The notes under the pieces are model-generated. The model did not search any database, was not told where the DNA came from, and worked only from the letters and a program-made list of their open reading frames with translations. From Microterricola viridarii (lineage in GTDB: Bacteria > Actinomycetota > Actinomycetes > Actinomycetales > Microbacteriaceae), in the NCBI RefSeq assembly GCF_001542775.1, contig NZ_CP014145.1, positions 3,286,001 to 3,350,000 of the forward strand: a stretch of 64,000 nucleotides of DNA. Reading direction: 5' to 3'. Made by a program: the position numbers and the translations under genes. Below, in pieces: positions 7,793-15,411 of this stretch (position 1 is its first letter; every line of letters begins with the position of its first letter).

Positions 7793-8466
7793 TCACCCTC
7801 TACAGCGGACTCGTCGTGCAGCAACCGCTCGTCGAATCGCTCATCCCCGAATTCGAGGCCGCGAGCGGCAGCACGGTCGAGGTGACCTTCGAGCCGACCT
7901 CGGTGCTGCTGGAGCTCATCGGCGCCGGCGAGCGTCCCGACATGGTCCTCGGAGTCGCCGGCTCGGTTCGGGACCTCGCGGATCAGGGGATTCTCGACGG
8001 TGACGCCGTGGCCGAGATCGCGGTCTCGGCCGTCGGATTCGCACGGATGCCCGAGACGCCCGGCCCGGTTGACGGCTCTGTTCAGGCCTTCCTCGACTAC
8101 CTGGTCAACGCCAGAGCTGTCGCGTACTCACTCTCGGGCGCAAGCGGGAAGCACTTCGCCGAGGTGATGCGCCAGCAGCAGCTGCTTGAGCGCCTCGACG
8201 AGCGTGCCGTCCGCTTCCCCGCTGGGCTCACGGCAGAGGCCGTCATCGACGGACGCGCGGATGTCGCGATCCAGCAGGTCAGCGAGCTGCGCTCGGTCGC
8301 CGGTCCCCAGATCGTCGAGCCGATCCCGCACGAGCTGCAGTCCTACGCGCGATTCGCGATCGGCGTGCGGGCGGGCGCCCCGGAGGCGGCCGGCGCGTTC
8401 GCGTCGTTCATGGCGAGTGAACGTGCGAGCGCGGCGTTCGCTGCCGTCGGGTTGAGCGCCCCCTGA
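7789..8466 (+). CDS. ModA-like periplasmic-binding-fold protein lacking a signal peptide
   Basis: The 225-residue protein starts MITLYSGLVVQQPLVESLI at an ATG overlapping the previous stop by 4 bp. The form is that of the molybdate/tungstate-binding ModA or LysR-substrate-binding class: IPEFEAASGSTVEVTFEPTS, GERPDMVLGVAGSVRDLADQG, then AYSLSGASGKHFAEVM and VIDGRADVAIQQVSELR. It begins directly with the first beta strand, with no lipobox or Sec signal. No ABC ATPase or permease lies nearby. It may be a cytosolic ligand-binding or enzyme-like protein for a sugar acid. I cannot name its function. Confidence 0.72.
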   Translation: MITLYSGLVVQQPLVESLIPEFEAASGSTVEVTFEPTSVLLELIGAGERPDMVLGVAGSVRDLADQGILDGDAVAEIAVSAVGFARMPETPGPVDGSVQAFLDYLVNARAVAYSLSGASGKHFAEVMRQQQLLERLDERAVRFPAGLTAEAVIDGRADVAIQQVSELRSVAGPQIVEPIPHELQSYARFAIGVRAGAPEAAGAFASFMASERASAAFAAVGLSAP

Positions 8467-8559
8467 TCACCCCCGGCCGTCACGCTTCGCCGTGGTGGCC
8501 GACAGAAGCGGAATCCGCGCGACAGAACGACGCGCGGACAGAGAACAGTTAGGAATGTC

Positions 8560-9549
8560 ATGAAGAGAAAAGTTGTAGTGGACACCGACACCGGTGTGGA
8601 TGACGCGCTGGCGCTGATGCTCCTGGCGGCCGACCCGGAGGTCGAGATCCTGGCCGTGCTGAGCGTCTTCGGCAACTGCCACGGCGACCGCGCGGCCGAC
8701 AACGCGCGCTACGTGCTCGACACCTGCGGGCGCCAGGACGTGCCGGTCTACCGGGGCTGCGATGTGCCGCTGAAGCAGGAGCTGAAGCTCTCCTCCGGCG
8801 TGCACGGCGACGACGGCTTCGGCAACACCGGCCTGCGCCCGGCCGTCTCGGTGCCCACCGAGCCGAACGGCATCCAGATCCTGCTCGACCTCGTCAACGA
8901 GCACGAGGGCGAGATCGACTATCTCGCACTCGGCCCGCAGACCAACCTGGCCACGGCTCTTCAGACGGACCCGCTGCTGCTGGAGCGCCTGAAGAGCGTG
9001 ACGATCGTCGGCACCCTCGGGCCGGCGCTCTACAACGACACCGAGCCGTGGGCCGACCGCCGCTTCCGCGTCTCGCGCGACCCCAACGTCTCCTTCGACA
9101 TCGACGCCGCGCAGGAGGTGGCGAGCCGTCCGGGCAACGTGACCTGGTGTGGTCCGTACGTGACGCGTCAGGCGCTCGTGCCGGAGAACTTCTTCCTCGA
9201 CATCGCCGCGTCCACCGGCTACGCGCCGGCCGAGCTGATCACGAAGATCAGCCACGACTACGCCGGCTTCTACTCCCGCTCCTATCCCCAGCCCGACGAC
9301 GCGCGCGTCATGGGGATCAACGACAGCCTCGCGGTGGCGACGCTGCTGCGCCCCGAGCTCGTCGCGGGTGCCGTCCAGCGGCCGCTGGCGACCTTCGAGG
9401 ATCCCGAGACGGGCGAGCGGTTCCTGGCCGGCGTGCACCCTGAGAAGGGCGAGACCCGCCCCCAGCACCGCGTGATCTTCGACATGGACTTCAACGGGGT
9501 CCTGGAAATGATCGACGAGACGCTGAGGCGCCCGCTCCCCTGGCGCTGA
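8560..9549 (+). CDS. Nucleoside hydrolase (IunH/RihA-type)
   Basis: The 329-residue protein has the calcium-binding signature DTDTGVDDALALML at the N terminus, a ribose-contact motif near VHGDDGFGNTG, LGPQTNLATAL, and a C-terminal MGINDSLAVATLLRP with the late Asp. Family members cleave the N-glycosidic bond of ribonucleosides to base and ribose. It starts 93 bp after the sugar-acid operon without a strong terminator between, so it may be co-transcribed. It is one of five nucleoside hydrolase genes in the window and the longest. The segment GNVTWCGPYVTRQALVPENFF differs from the others, so its substrate may differ too. Confidence 0.88.
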   Translation: MKRKVVVDTDTGVDDALALMLLAADPEVEILAVLSVFGNCHGDRAADNARYVLDTCGRQDVPVYRGCDVPLKQELKLSSGVHGDDGFGNTGLRPAVSVPTEPNGIQILLDLVNEHEGEIDYLALGPQTNLATALQTDPLLLERLKSVTIVGTLGPALYNDTEPWADRRFRVSRDPNVSFDIDAAQEVASRPGNVTWCGPYVTRQALVPENFFLDIAASTGYAPAELITKISHDYAGFYSRSYPQPDDARVMGINDSLAVATLLRPELVAGAVQRPLATFEDPETGERFLAGVHPEKGETRPQHRVIFDMDFNGVLEMIDETLRRPLPWR

Positions 9550-9583
9550 GCGTCCCCGTCGGCCTCCGCTCTGCGCCCTTTGG

Positions 9584-9618
9584 GGCGGCCTACGCCAGTT
9601 CAACTGGCGTAGGCCGCC
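9584..9618. terminator. 35-bp perfect palindrome, probable bidirectional hairpin terminator
   Basis: Two 17-nt arms (GGCGGCCTACGCCAGTT and its exact complement) flank a single C, which would form a very stable stem with a short TTCAA-type loop. It lies 35 bp after the nucleoside hydrolase stop and before the CsoR-like operator. There is no U-tract. A dyad-binding regulator site is the alternative. Confidence 0.6.
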
Positions 9619-9643
9619 GGAAGTGGTGCAGAAGCCCACCGGA

Positions 9644-9659
9644 ATACCCCTAGGGGTAT
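9644..9659. promoter_or_regulatory. CsoR-type copper operator
   Basis: ATACCCCTAGGGGTAT is a perfect 16-bp palindrome of the type bound by CsoR-family Cu(I) repressors (TACCCC/GGGGTA half-sites). It lies 32 bp upstream of the copper ATPase start and presumably overlaps its promoter. No csoR gene is present in this window, so the repressor must be encoded elsewhere. Confidence 0.8.
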
Positions 9660-9691
9660 ATGGTTGGAGCGTGTGACGGAGGGAGCTCACC

Positions 9692-11935
9692 ATGCAGGAC
9701 GAGACGCACAACGAGAACCACGGACGCGGCGGCCGCGAGGTGAACGCCGGCCACGACATGTCCGCCCCTGACGCGTCCGGCCACGACATTTCAGGGCACG
9801 ACATGCCTGCCCACGACATGTCGGCGCACCTGGGCCACGACCGGGACGACCACGCCGTGCACTCGCACGGCGAGCACGCCGGGCACAGCGTCGCGATGTT
9901 CCGCGACAAGTTCTGGTGGAGCCTCGTCCTCTCGATCCCGGTCGTCTTCTTTAGCCCGATGGTCGCGCACCTGCTCGGCTACCACCTGCCCGAGTTCCCC
10001 GGCTCCACCTGGATCGCCCCCGTGCTCGGCACGGTCATCTTCTTCTACGGCGGCATGCCGTTCCTGCAGGGGGCGGTGCGGGAGCTCCGCAACCGCCAGC
10101 CCGGCATGATGACGCTCATCGCGATGGCGATTTCCGTCGCCTTCCTCGCCTCCTGGGCGACGAGCCTCGGCCTCGGCCTGGAGCTCGACTTCTGGTGGGA
10201 GCTCGCGCTGCTCATCGTGATCATGCTGCTCGGCCACTGGATCGAGATGCGCGCGCTGGGCGCGGCATCCGGGGCCCTGGATGCCTTGGCCGCCCTGCTG
10301 CCCGACACCGCCGAGCGGGTGAACGGCGCCGAGACGAGCAACGACATCACCGAGGTGTCGATCGGCGAGCTGGCGGCCGGCGACGTCGTGCTGGTGCGCC
10401 CCGGCGGGCGGGTTCCCGCCGACGGCGCCATCGTCGACGGCGCCGCCGAGCTCGACGAGTCGATGATCACGGGGGAGTCCGCCGCGGTGCCCCGCGCCGT
10501 TGGCGACACCGTCGTGGCCGGAACGGTCGCCACCGACAGCGCCATCCGGGTGCGCGTCACCGCCGTCGGCGAGCAGACCGCGCTCGCCGGCATCCAGCGG
10601 CTCGTCGCCGAGGCGCAGGCCTCCGGCTCGCGCGCCCAGGCGCTCGCCGACCGCGCCGCCGCGCTGCTGTTCTACTTCGCCGCCGGCGCCGGCATCCTCA
10701 CCTTCATCGCCTGGATGCTCCTCGGCAGCCCGGATGACGCCATCACCCGCACCGTGACCGTGCTCGTGATCGCCTGCCCGCACGCGCTCGGCCTCGCCAT
10801 CCCGCTGGTCATCGCCATCTCGACCGAGCGCGCGGCCCGCGCCGGCGTGCTGGTGAAGGACCGCCTCGCCCTCGAGCGCATGCGCCACATCGACGTCGTG
10901 CTGTTCGACAAGACGGGAACGCTGACCCGCGGCGAGCACGCGGTGACGGATGTCGCCGTCGCCGACGGCCAGCAGCGCGGCGAGGTGCTGCGGCTGGCCG
11001 CCGCGGCCGAGCAGTCCAGCGAGCACCCCGTCGCCCGCGCCATCGTTGCGGCGGCGCTCGCAGCCGCGCCCGGTACGGACTGGTTCGGGCAGGTGAGCGA
11101 CTTCCGTTCCGCCACCGGCGTCGGCGTGCGCGCCCGCGTCGACGGCGTCGAGTTCGCCGTCGGCGGCCCGCGCCTGCTGGAGGACGAGCGGCTGGAGCCG
11201 CCTGCCGAGCTGCGGGAGACCATTGACGGCTGGAAGTCCCGCGGCGCCTCGGTGCTCTACCTGGTGCGCGCGGCATCCGTCGCCCAGGTCCCCGACGCCC
11301 AGGTCCCCGACGCCCAGGTCCCCGATGCTCGCGCCGCCGTGCTCGGCGCCCTCGCCCTGCAAGACGAGGTGCGGGCCGAGTCGCGCGCGGCCATCACGGC
11401 GCTGCACAAGCGCGGCATCCGGGTTGCCATGATCACCGGCGATGCCCGGCAGGTGGCCGAGGCCGTCGGCGCCGACCTCGCGATCGACGAGGTGTTCGCC
11501 GAGGTGCTGCCCGGCGACAAGGCCGCCCACGTCGCCGAGCTGCAGGGCCGCGGGCTCCGAGTCGCCATGGTCGGCGACGGCGTGAACGATGCCCCCGCCT
11601 TGGCCCGCGCCGACGTCGGCATCGCGATCGGCGCCGGAACCGACGTGGCCGTCGAGTCCGCCGGCGTCGTGCTGGCCAGCAGCGACCCGCGCGCCGTGCT
11701 CTCGATCATCGAGCTCTCGCACGCCAGCTACCGCAAGATGGTGCAGAACCTGGTCTGGGCGGCCGGCTACAACATCGTCTCGGTGCCGCTGGCCGCCGGC
11801 GTGCTGGCCGGGGTCGGCTTCGTGCTCTCGCCCGCTGCGGGCGCCGTGCTCATGTCGCTCTCGACGATCGTGGTGGCGCTGAACGCCCAGCTGCTGCGCC
11901 GGATCAGCCTCGACGCCGCCCGCCTCGCCCCCTGA
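9692..11935 (+). CDS. copB: CopB-type heavy-metal (copper) translocating P-type ATPase
   Basis: The 747-residue P1B ATPase has a His-rich N terminus (residues 1-70, repeated GHDM/AHDM units) instead of a CxxC metal-binding domain. The membrane motif is CPH (362-364) rather than CPC, which together mark the CopB subgroup that exports Cu(I)/Cu(II). Catalytic motifs are complete: TGES, DKTGTLT (phospho-Asp406), SEHP, and GDGVNDAPAL in the hinge. Eight membrane helices are likely. A GGAGGGAGC ribosome site precedes the ATG. A CsoR-like operator lies upstream, which fits copper induction. A threefold AQVPD repeat interrupts the nucleotide-binding region (about 531-545). It is convergent with the cytidine deaminase gene. 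Confidence 0.93.
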   Translation: MQDETHNENHGRGGREVNAGHDMSAPDASGHDISGHDMPAHDMSAHLGHDRDDHAVHSHGEHAGHSVAMFRDKFWWSLVLSIPVVFFSPMVAHLLGYHLPEFPGSTWIAPVLGTVIFFYGGMPFLQGAVRELRNRQPGMMTLIAMAISVAFLASWATSLGLGLELDFWWELALLIVIMLLGHWIEMRALGAASGALDALAALLPDTAERVNGAETSNDITEVSIGELAAGDVVLVRPGGRVPADGAIVDGAAELDESMITGESAAVPRAVGDTVVAGTVATDSAIRVRVTAVGEQTALAGIQRLVAEAQASGSRAQALADRAAALLFYFAAGAGILTFIAWMLLGSPDDAITRTVTVLVIACPHALGLAIPLVIAISTERAARAGVLVKDRLALERMRHIDVVLFDKTGTLTRGEHAVTDVAVADGQQRGEVLRLAAAAEQSSEHPVARAIVAAALAAAPGTDWFGQVSDFRSATGVGVRARVDGVEFAVGGPRLLEDERLEPPAELRETIDGWKSRGASVLYLVRAASVAQVPDAQVPDAQVPDARAAVLGALALQDEVRAESRAAITALHKRGIRVAMITGDARQVAEAVGADLAIDEVFAEVLPGDKAAHVAELQGRGLRVAMVGDGVNDAPALARADVGIAIGAGTDVAVESAGVVLASSDPRAVLSIIELSHASYRKMVQNLVWAAGYNIVSVPLAAGVLAGVGFVLSPAAGAVLMSLSTIVVALNAQLLRRISLDAARLAP
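11282..11326 (+). repeat. In-frame 15-bp tandem repeat (3 units) inside copB
   Basis: Three consecutive copies of GCCCAGGTCCCCGAC (the last with one synonymous change) encode AQVPD three times within the P/N-domain part of the ATPase. The unit length is a multiple of three, so copy-number change would keep the frame. It sits between a strand ending LVRAAS and one starting AAVLGAL, probably in a surface loop. Confidence 0.85.
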
Positions 11936-11977
11936 TCACTCCGGTTGGCTCGAGCGCCGCCCCGTCTCATTGCTTCT

Positions 11978-12397
11978 TCAATCGTCGTAGGAGCGAGCGC
12001 GGATCCACGGCATAGGCAGGAGTTCGACGGGGGCCGCTGCGGCGACGACACCGTCCCCCGTGTCGACGAGGACACGCAGATCCTGACCAAACTTCGGGAT
12101 CAGCTCACGGCACACCCCGCACGGGTTGATGACGTGCGGCACATCGTCAACCCCGAGGCCGACCGAAACGATCGTGGTGATGGCTTCGTCGCCGCCGATC
12201 TTCGCGTTGGCGACCGCACTGCTTTCAGCACACACTTTGACGCGCGGGGTGGCGAGACTCACGCCGAGATACACGGCTCCCGAGATGCCGCGTGCCGCGG
12301 CGGCAACCCGAACGGCGCCAGGATCGTGCACGCGTGACAGGAGGGCTGAGGCGGCCTCGATGAGTTCCGTGTCTGTGGGGAGGAGTTCTTGAGTCAT
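11978..12397 (-). CDS. cdd: Cytidine deaminase
   Basis: The 139-residue protein matches the short homotetrameric cytidine deaminase family in length. The zinc site is CAES (ligand Cys and catalytic Glu) plus PCGVCRELI (two Cys ligands). Substrate-pocket elements include VSLATPRVKVCAE. The start MTQELL is preceded by GAAAGG; the frame can be read 29 codons further up, but that runs through the terminator hairpin and is unlikely. It is the last gene of a leftward unit after a nucleoside hydrolase and an MFS transporter, together pyrimidine nucleoside salvage. An intrinsic terminator separates it from the hydrolase, so it may partly depend on read-through or its own promoter. Confidence 0.9.
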   Translation of the reverse strand: MTQELLPTDTELIEAASALLSRVHDPGAVRVAAAARGISGAVYLGVSLATPRVKVCAESSAVANAKIGGDEAITTIVSVGLGVDDVPHVINPCGVCRELIPKFGQDLRVLVDTGDGVVAAAAPVELLPMPWIRARSYDD

Positions 12398-12430
12398 AGT
12401 CGTACCTTTCCGAATACAGGGGACAAAGAC

Positions 12431-12471
12431 AAAGCCTTCGACCGTGTCAAAGACCCACGGCCGAAGGCTTT
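12431..12471 (-). terminator. Intrinsic terminator after the leftward nucleoside hydrolase
   Basis: AAAGCCTTCG pairs with CGAAGGCTTT (10 bp), and the stem continues with CCGTG/CACGG above a one-base mismatch. Read leftward it is followed by GTCTTTGTCC, a modest T-rich tract. It lies 40 bp after the hydrolase stop and just before the cytidine deaminase start. Confidence 0.8.
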
Positions 12472-12511
12472 CACTGCTGGCCACGCTCAGAGCGTGCAGC
12501 AGTCCGTCGCA

Positions 12512-13468
12512 CTAGTTCCTGGTGCCGAAGGCGGTGACGGACTCGACGAGCGCGTCTGCCACGGCTGCCGCGTTAATGTCCAGCAACACATCAACGTTGG
12601 GGACACCGCCCCAACGGTCAACCATCTGCACGACTGTCTGTCCGCGGGTGTGCTTGCCGTCCAGTTCAACATCGACGCGCAGGTGACGCACCTGGAACCA
12701 GTCCGGGTTGATGGCGTAGGCGACGCAGGGAACATCGTTCAGGTGCATGCCTTCTGCCTTCCACTCGGGCATCTCAGTGGTGTCCTGGTGGCGGTCGGGG
12801 TAGCCGATCATTTCGCAGAGGGCGCGGCCCATGGGTGAACCTGATGCCCACAGCTTCTCGACCCGGTCAGGGGTGACCGAGAACTTGCGGCACACGTCAA
12901 GACCAACCTGCGTGAGCTTGGCGCCAGATTGCACGACGATTTCGGCGGCTTCAGGATCGTTGAAAATGTTCGCGCTGGCAACAGGAGAGGCGTTGCCCCA
13001 CGTGAGAGCTGCTCCACCCATGTAGATGATGCGACGGACGTTCTCAGCAAACTTCGGCTCCAACGAGATCGCGAGAGCGACGTTCGTGAGCGGTGCGAGC
13101 GCCATGATGCTGATCTCGCCCGGGTTTGACATGACGAGGTCGATCATCTTCTGCACGGCCTCGGTGGGGCCGTCGGTGCCGGGAGCCGGATCGGGGTATT
13201 CCCAGTACCCAACGCCGCTGGGGCGGTGAATGTGCTCGGCGAAGTTCGGCTCACCGACCAGTGGGCGGGGAGCGCCAACCCAGATCGGCAGGTCGGGGCG
13301 ACCCGACAGGTGTGTGATCTTCCGTGCGTTGGCGGTTGCCTTCTGCACGTTCACGTTCCCGAAGACGGTGGTGAGCGCCTCGACGTGGAACTTGTCCGTT
13401 GCGAGTGCCCAGAACAGTGCGCCGGCGTCGTCGATGCCGGGGTCAGTGTCAATGATGAAGCGTTCCAT
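12512..13468 (-). CDS. Nucleoside hydrolase (IunH/RihB-type)
   Basis: The 318-residue protein begins MERFIIDTDPGIDDAGALFW, the calcium-site signature with Gly in place of the commoner Leu after DDA. It has IMALAPLTNVALA, the IIYMGGA strand, FNDPEAAEIV and a late VPCVAYAINPDWF carrying the C-terminal region. The family releases ribose from nucleosides in the cytosol. It sits between an MFS transporter (92 bp upstream, after a hairpin) and cytidine deaminase, a uridine/cytidine salvage arrangement. The substrate preference is inferred from these neighbours. Confidence 0.88.
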   Translation of the reverse strand: MERFIIDTDPGIDDAGALFWALATDKFHVEALTTVFGNVNVQKATANARKITHLSGRPDLPIWVGAPRPLVGEPNFAEHIHRPSGVGYWEYPDPAPGTDGPTEAVQKMIDLVMSNPGEISIMALAPLTNVALAISLEPKFAENVRRIIYMGGAALTWGNASPVASANIFNDPEAAEIVVQSGAKLTQVGLDVCRKFSVTPDRVEKLWASGSPMGRALCEMIGYPDRHQDTTEMPEWKAEGMHLNDVPCVAYAINPDWFQVRHLRVDVELDGKHTRGQTVVQMVDRWGGVPNVDVLLDINAAAVADALVESVTAFGTRN

Positions 13469-13509
13469 GGTTCCGTTCTTTCTGTGGTGCCTGTGTCGGT
13501 GGGACCCTC

Positions 13510-13548
13510 CGCGATACCGGCAGCGTTTCCGACGCTGCCGGTATCGCG
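13510..13548 (-). terminator. Hairpin after the MFS gene
   Basis: Perfect 17-bp arms (starting CGCGATACCGGCAGCGT on the plus strand) flank a TTCCG loop, between the MFS stop and the nucleoside hydrolase start. No T-tract follows in the leftward direction. It may be a partial terminator or an mRNA-stabilising structure within the unit. Confidence 0.7.
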
Positions 13549-13560
13549 CAGCGAGTCGGA

Positions 13561-14877
13561 CTACTTACCGACGAAGATGCCGTTGCGCTTCTTGGCCACG
13601 AGGTACAGAACCACGCTGATTGCGCACAGGGCGGCGATGTAAATCGGGAACATCCAGAACATGCCCTCGCCCTGCAGCCACAGCAGCAGGAACGAAGCGG
13701 TGCCGCCGAAGAGCGCAACACCGAAGCCGTAGCCGAGGCCGAGGCCCGTGCCGCGGATGTGCTGGGGCAGCAACGAGTTGGAGACCGTGACGAAGATCGT
13801 CATGTTGAGAAGCAACACGATCGCGCCACCGAACATGACCCCTGCGAAGGTTCCGATGCCGGGCTGTGAGTACAGCAATGACAGGAAGATCGTCGGAATT
13901 GCCAGGACGCGAGCAACGACGAAGACCTTCGACATCGCGAAGCGGTCAAGAACCTTGCTGAGGAACAGCGCGCCAAGAGTCATGAAGATTCCGAAGCCCG
14001 TGGTGATGGCGAAAACAGCGGCCGGGTCTTCCTGGAAAGCAGCGCGCGCGAGGTTGGGCAGGCCAGCGATCCACGTGTAGTTGTAGGCCTGGATGGCGCC
14101 GACGATGAAGACGGTGGCCAGAACGCTCAGCCAGTACTTGCGTACGTCGACCCATACCGAGGGGAGCTGCTTCTTCTCAGACTTTGCTTCGCGCGCGCCG
14201 TCGACGTCGAGCGTCTCAGGCAGCGTGCTGCGCAGCCACAGCACGATGAGACCGAACAGACCGCCGATGATGAACGGAATGCGCCAGCCCCACTCTGCGA
14301 GGTTGTCACCCGTGAGCAGCTGTGTGAGGAAGAAGATCGACAGTGGTGCGAGCAGGTTTCCGAGGTTGTTGAAGAATCCGAAGAAACCGGAGACATAACC
14401 GGGGCGGTTCGGAACCAGTTCGAGTGCGTAGGCGGTGCCGAGCGGTGCCTCGACGCCGGCAGACAGACCCTGCAGCAGACGCATGGCGACGACGATGATC
14501 GGAGCGGCAACGCCGATGGTCTCGTATCCCGGCATGACGCCGATGACGAAGCTGCCGAAGGAAACGGCTGCGATGGCGAAGATCATGATCTTGCGGCGGC
14601 CGAGACGGTCGGCGATAGATCCGAAGACGATGCCGCCAATGGGGCGAGCAATGAATCCAACGGCGAAGACGGCGAGCGCATTCAGTGTCGATGCGAATTC
14701 GTTGTCTGCGGGGAAGAAGTGGGCCCCAAGGTAGGAAGAGAGCAGACCGAAGATCGCCCAGTCGTACCATTCGAGGGCGTGGCCCCAGCTGAGCGCGCGA
14801 AGGTTCTTACGCTCGGTTTTGGTGGCGTTGCCTGTCAGCTGTGCTGACGTGGGTGCCGTGACGTCTTGTGTGATCAT
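13561..14877 (-). CDS. MFS transporter, metabolite:H+ symporter (MHS) family
   Basis: The 438-residue protein has 12 predicted helices. The opening LSWGHALEWYDWAIFGLLSSYLG is the classic MHS family start, and the loop motif GSIADRLGRRKIM marks cytoplasmic loop 2-3. MHS carriers import organic acids, osmolytes or, in some cases, nucleosides with protons. AAGGGAGC precedes the ATG. Downstream genes encode nucleoside hydrolase and cytidine deaminase, suggesting nucleoside import. The upstream CTATAGTATAG site is shared with the sugar-acid operon, which lacks a clear importer, so sugar-acid import is an alternative. Confidence 0.87.
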   Translation of the reverse strand: MITQDVTAPTSAQLTGNATKTERKNLRALSWGHALEWYDWAIFGLLSSYLGAHFFPADNEFASTLNALAVFAVGFIARPIGGIVFGSIADRLGRRKIMIFAIAAVSFGSFVIGVMPGYETIGVAAPIIVVAMRLLQGLSAGVEAPLGTAYALELVPNRPGYVSGFFGFFNNLGNLLAPLSIFFLTQLLTGDNLAEWGWRIPFIIGGLFGLIVLWLRSTLPETLDVDGAREAKSEKKQLPSVWVDVRKYWLSVLATVFIVGAIQAYNYTWIAGLPNLARAAFQEDPAAVFAITTGFGIFMTLGALFLSKVLDRFAMSKVFVVARVLAIPTIFLSLLYSQPGIGTFAGVMFGGAIVLLLNMTIFVTVSNSLLPQHIRGTGLGLGYGFGVALFGGTASFLLLWLQGEGMFWMFPIYIAALCAISVVLYLVAKKRNGIFVGK

Positions 14878-14958
14878 GGAGCTCCCTTGCTCAACTTTCC
14901 CGGGGGATAGTCCTCAATTTCTGCGAACGCCTCGGTTCGGGCGGCAGGTCTCAGATCA

Positions 14959-14969
14959 CTATAGTATAG
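14959..14969. promoter_or_regulatory. CTATAGTATAG operator-like site upstream of the MFS unit
   Basis: This 11-bp palindrome is identical to the core of the 23-bp palindrome at 1834-1856, but the outer arms here (TCA / CGC) do not match. It lies about 82 bp upstream of the MFS start. A second site for the same GntR/FCD regulator is inferred. Confidence 0.6.
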
Positions 14970-15250
14970 CGCGAACGGTTTGGGCGTTCGGATTTTGCCA
15001 CAGGGTGACGACGGCGCAATTCCACGCAGTTTCGTCAGAAAATGACGCCGCTGCCGGCTGCGCCATTCGAGATCAGCACGGGGCATACAAACGCCTGACC
15101 AGCCAACTGTTGCTGCCAGCCAGCACAATGAACCAGACTCAAACGAACGACGCTGAGCTGCCGAAGGCCGCTGCTTCCACGCCTGGGATCGGGCTCGGCT
15201 GGCGCCGGCCTCGCGTGGGCAGAAGGCGCCTGCCGCCTGATCCCCGGCTC

Positions 15251-15393
15251 CCGCTGGTTGAGCCTGTCGAAACCTGCTCTCCCTCCCGTTGGTCGAGTAG
15301 GCCCGCTAGGGCCGGATCAGACCCGGTTTCCGGCGGGAGGCCGTCTCTCGTGCGGGGTCTCGATACGCTCGTTCCTCGCTACTCGACCAGCGG
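15251..15393. repeat. Dispersed palindrome-ended repeat, long subtype (single copy)
   Basis: The unit starts CCGCTGGTTGAGCCTGTCGA and ends TACTCGACCAGCGG, with the internal element GTCGAGTAGGCCCGCTAGGG and the common GGTCTCGATACGCTCGTTCC segment. The ends are inverted repeats. It is the only recognisable element in the 534-bp gap 14878-15411 apart from the operator-like site; I see no gene there. It lies at the 3' side of the AI-2E permease gene. Confidence 0.85.
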
Positions 15394-15411
15394 GTTGGGA
15401 GGCGGCGGGCG

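Noticed and set aside
8467-8559. Terminator between the sugar-acid operon and the nucleoside hydrolase
   Set aside because: Only a weak, interrupted CGGCC/GGCCG pairing is visible; not strong enough to call.
9791-11722. Long antisense open frame opposite copB
   Set aside because: No recognisable domain; biased composition; the sense frame is a complete P-type ATPase.
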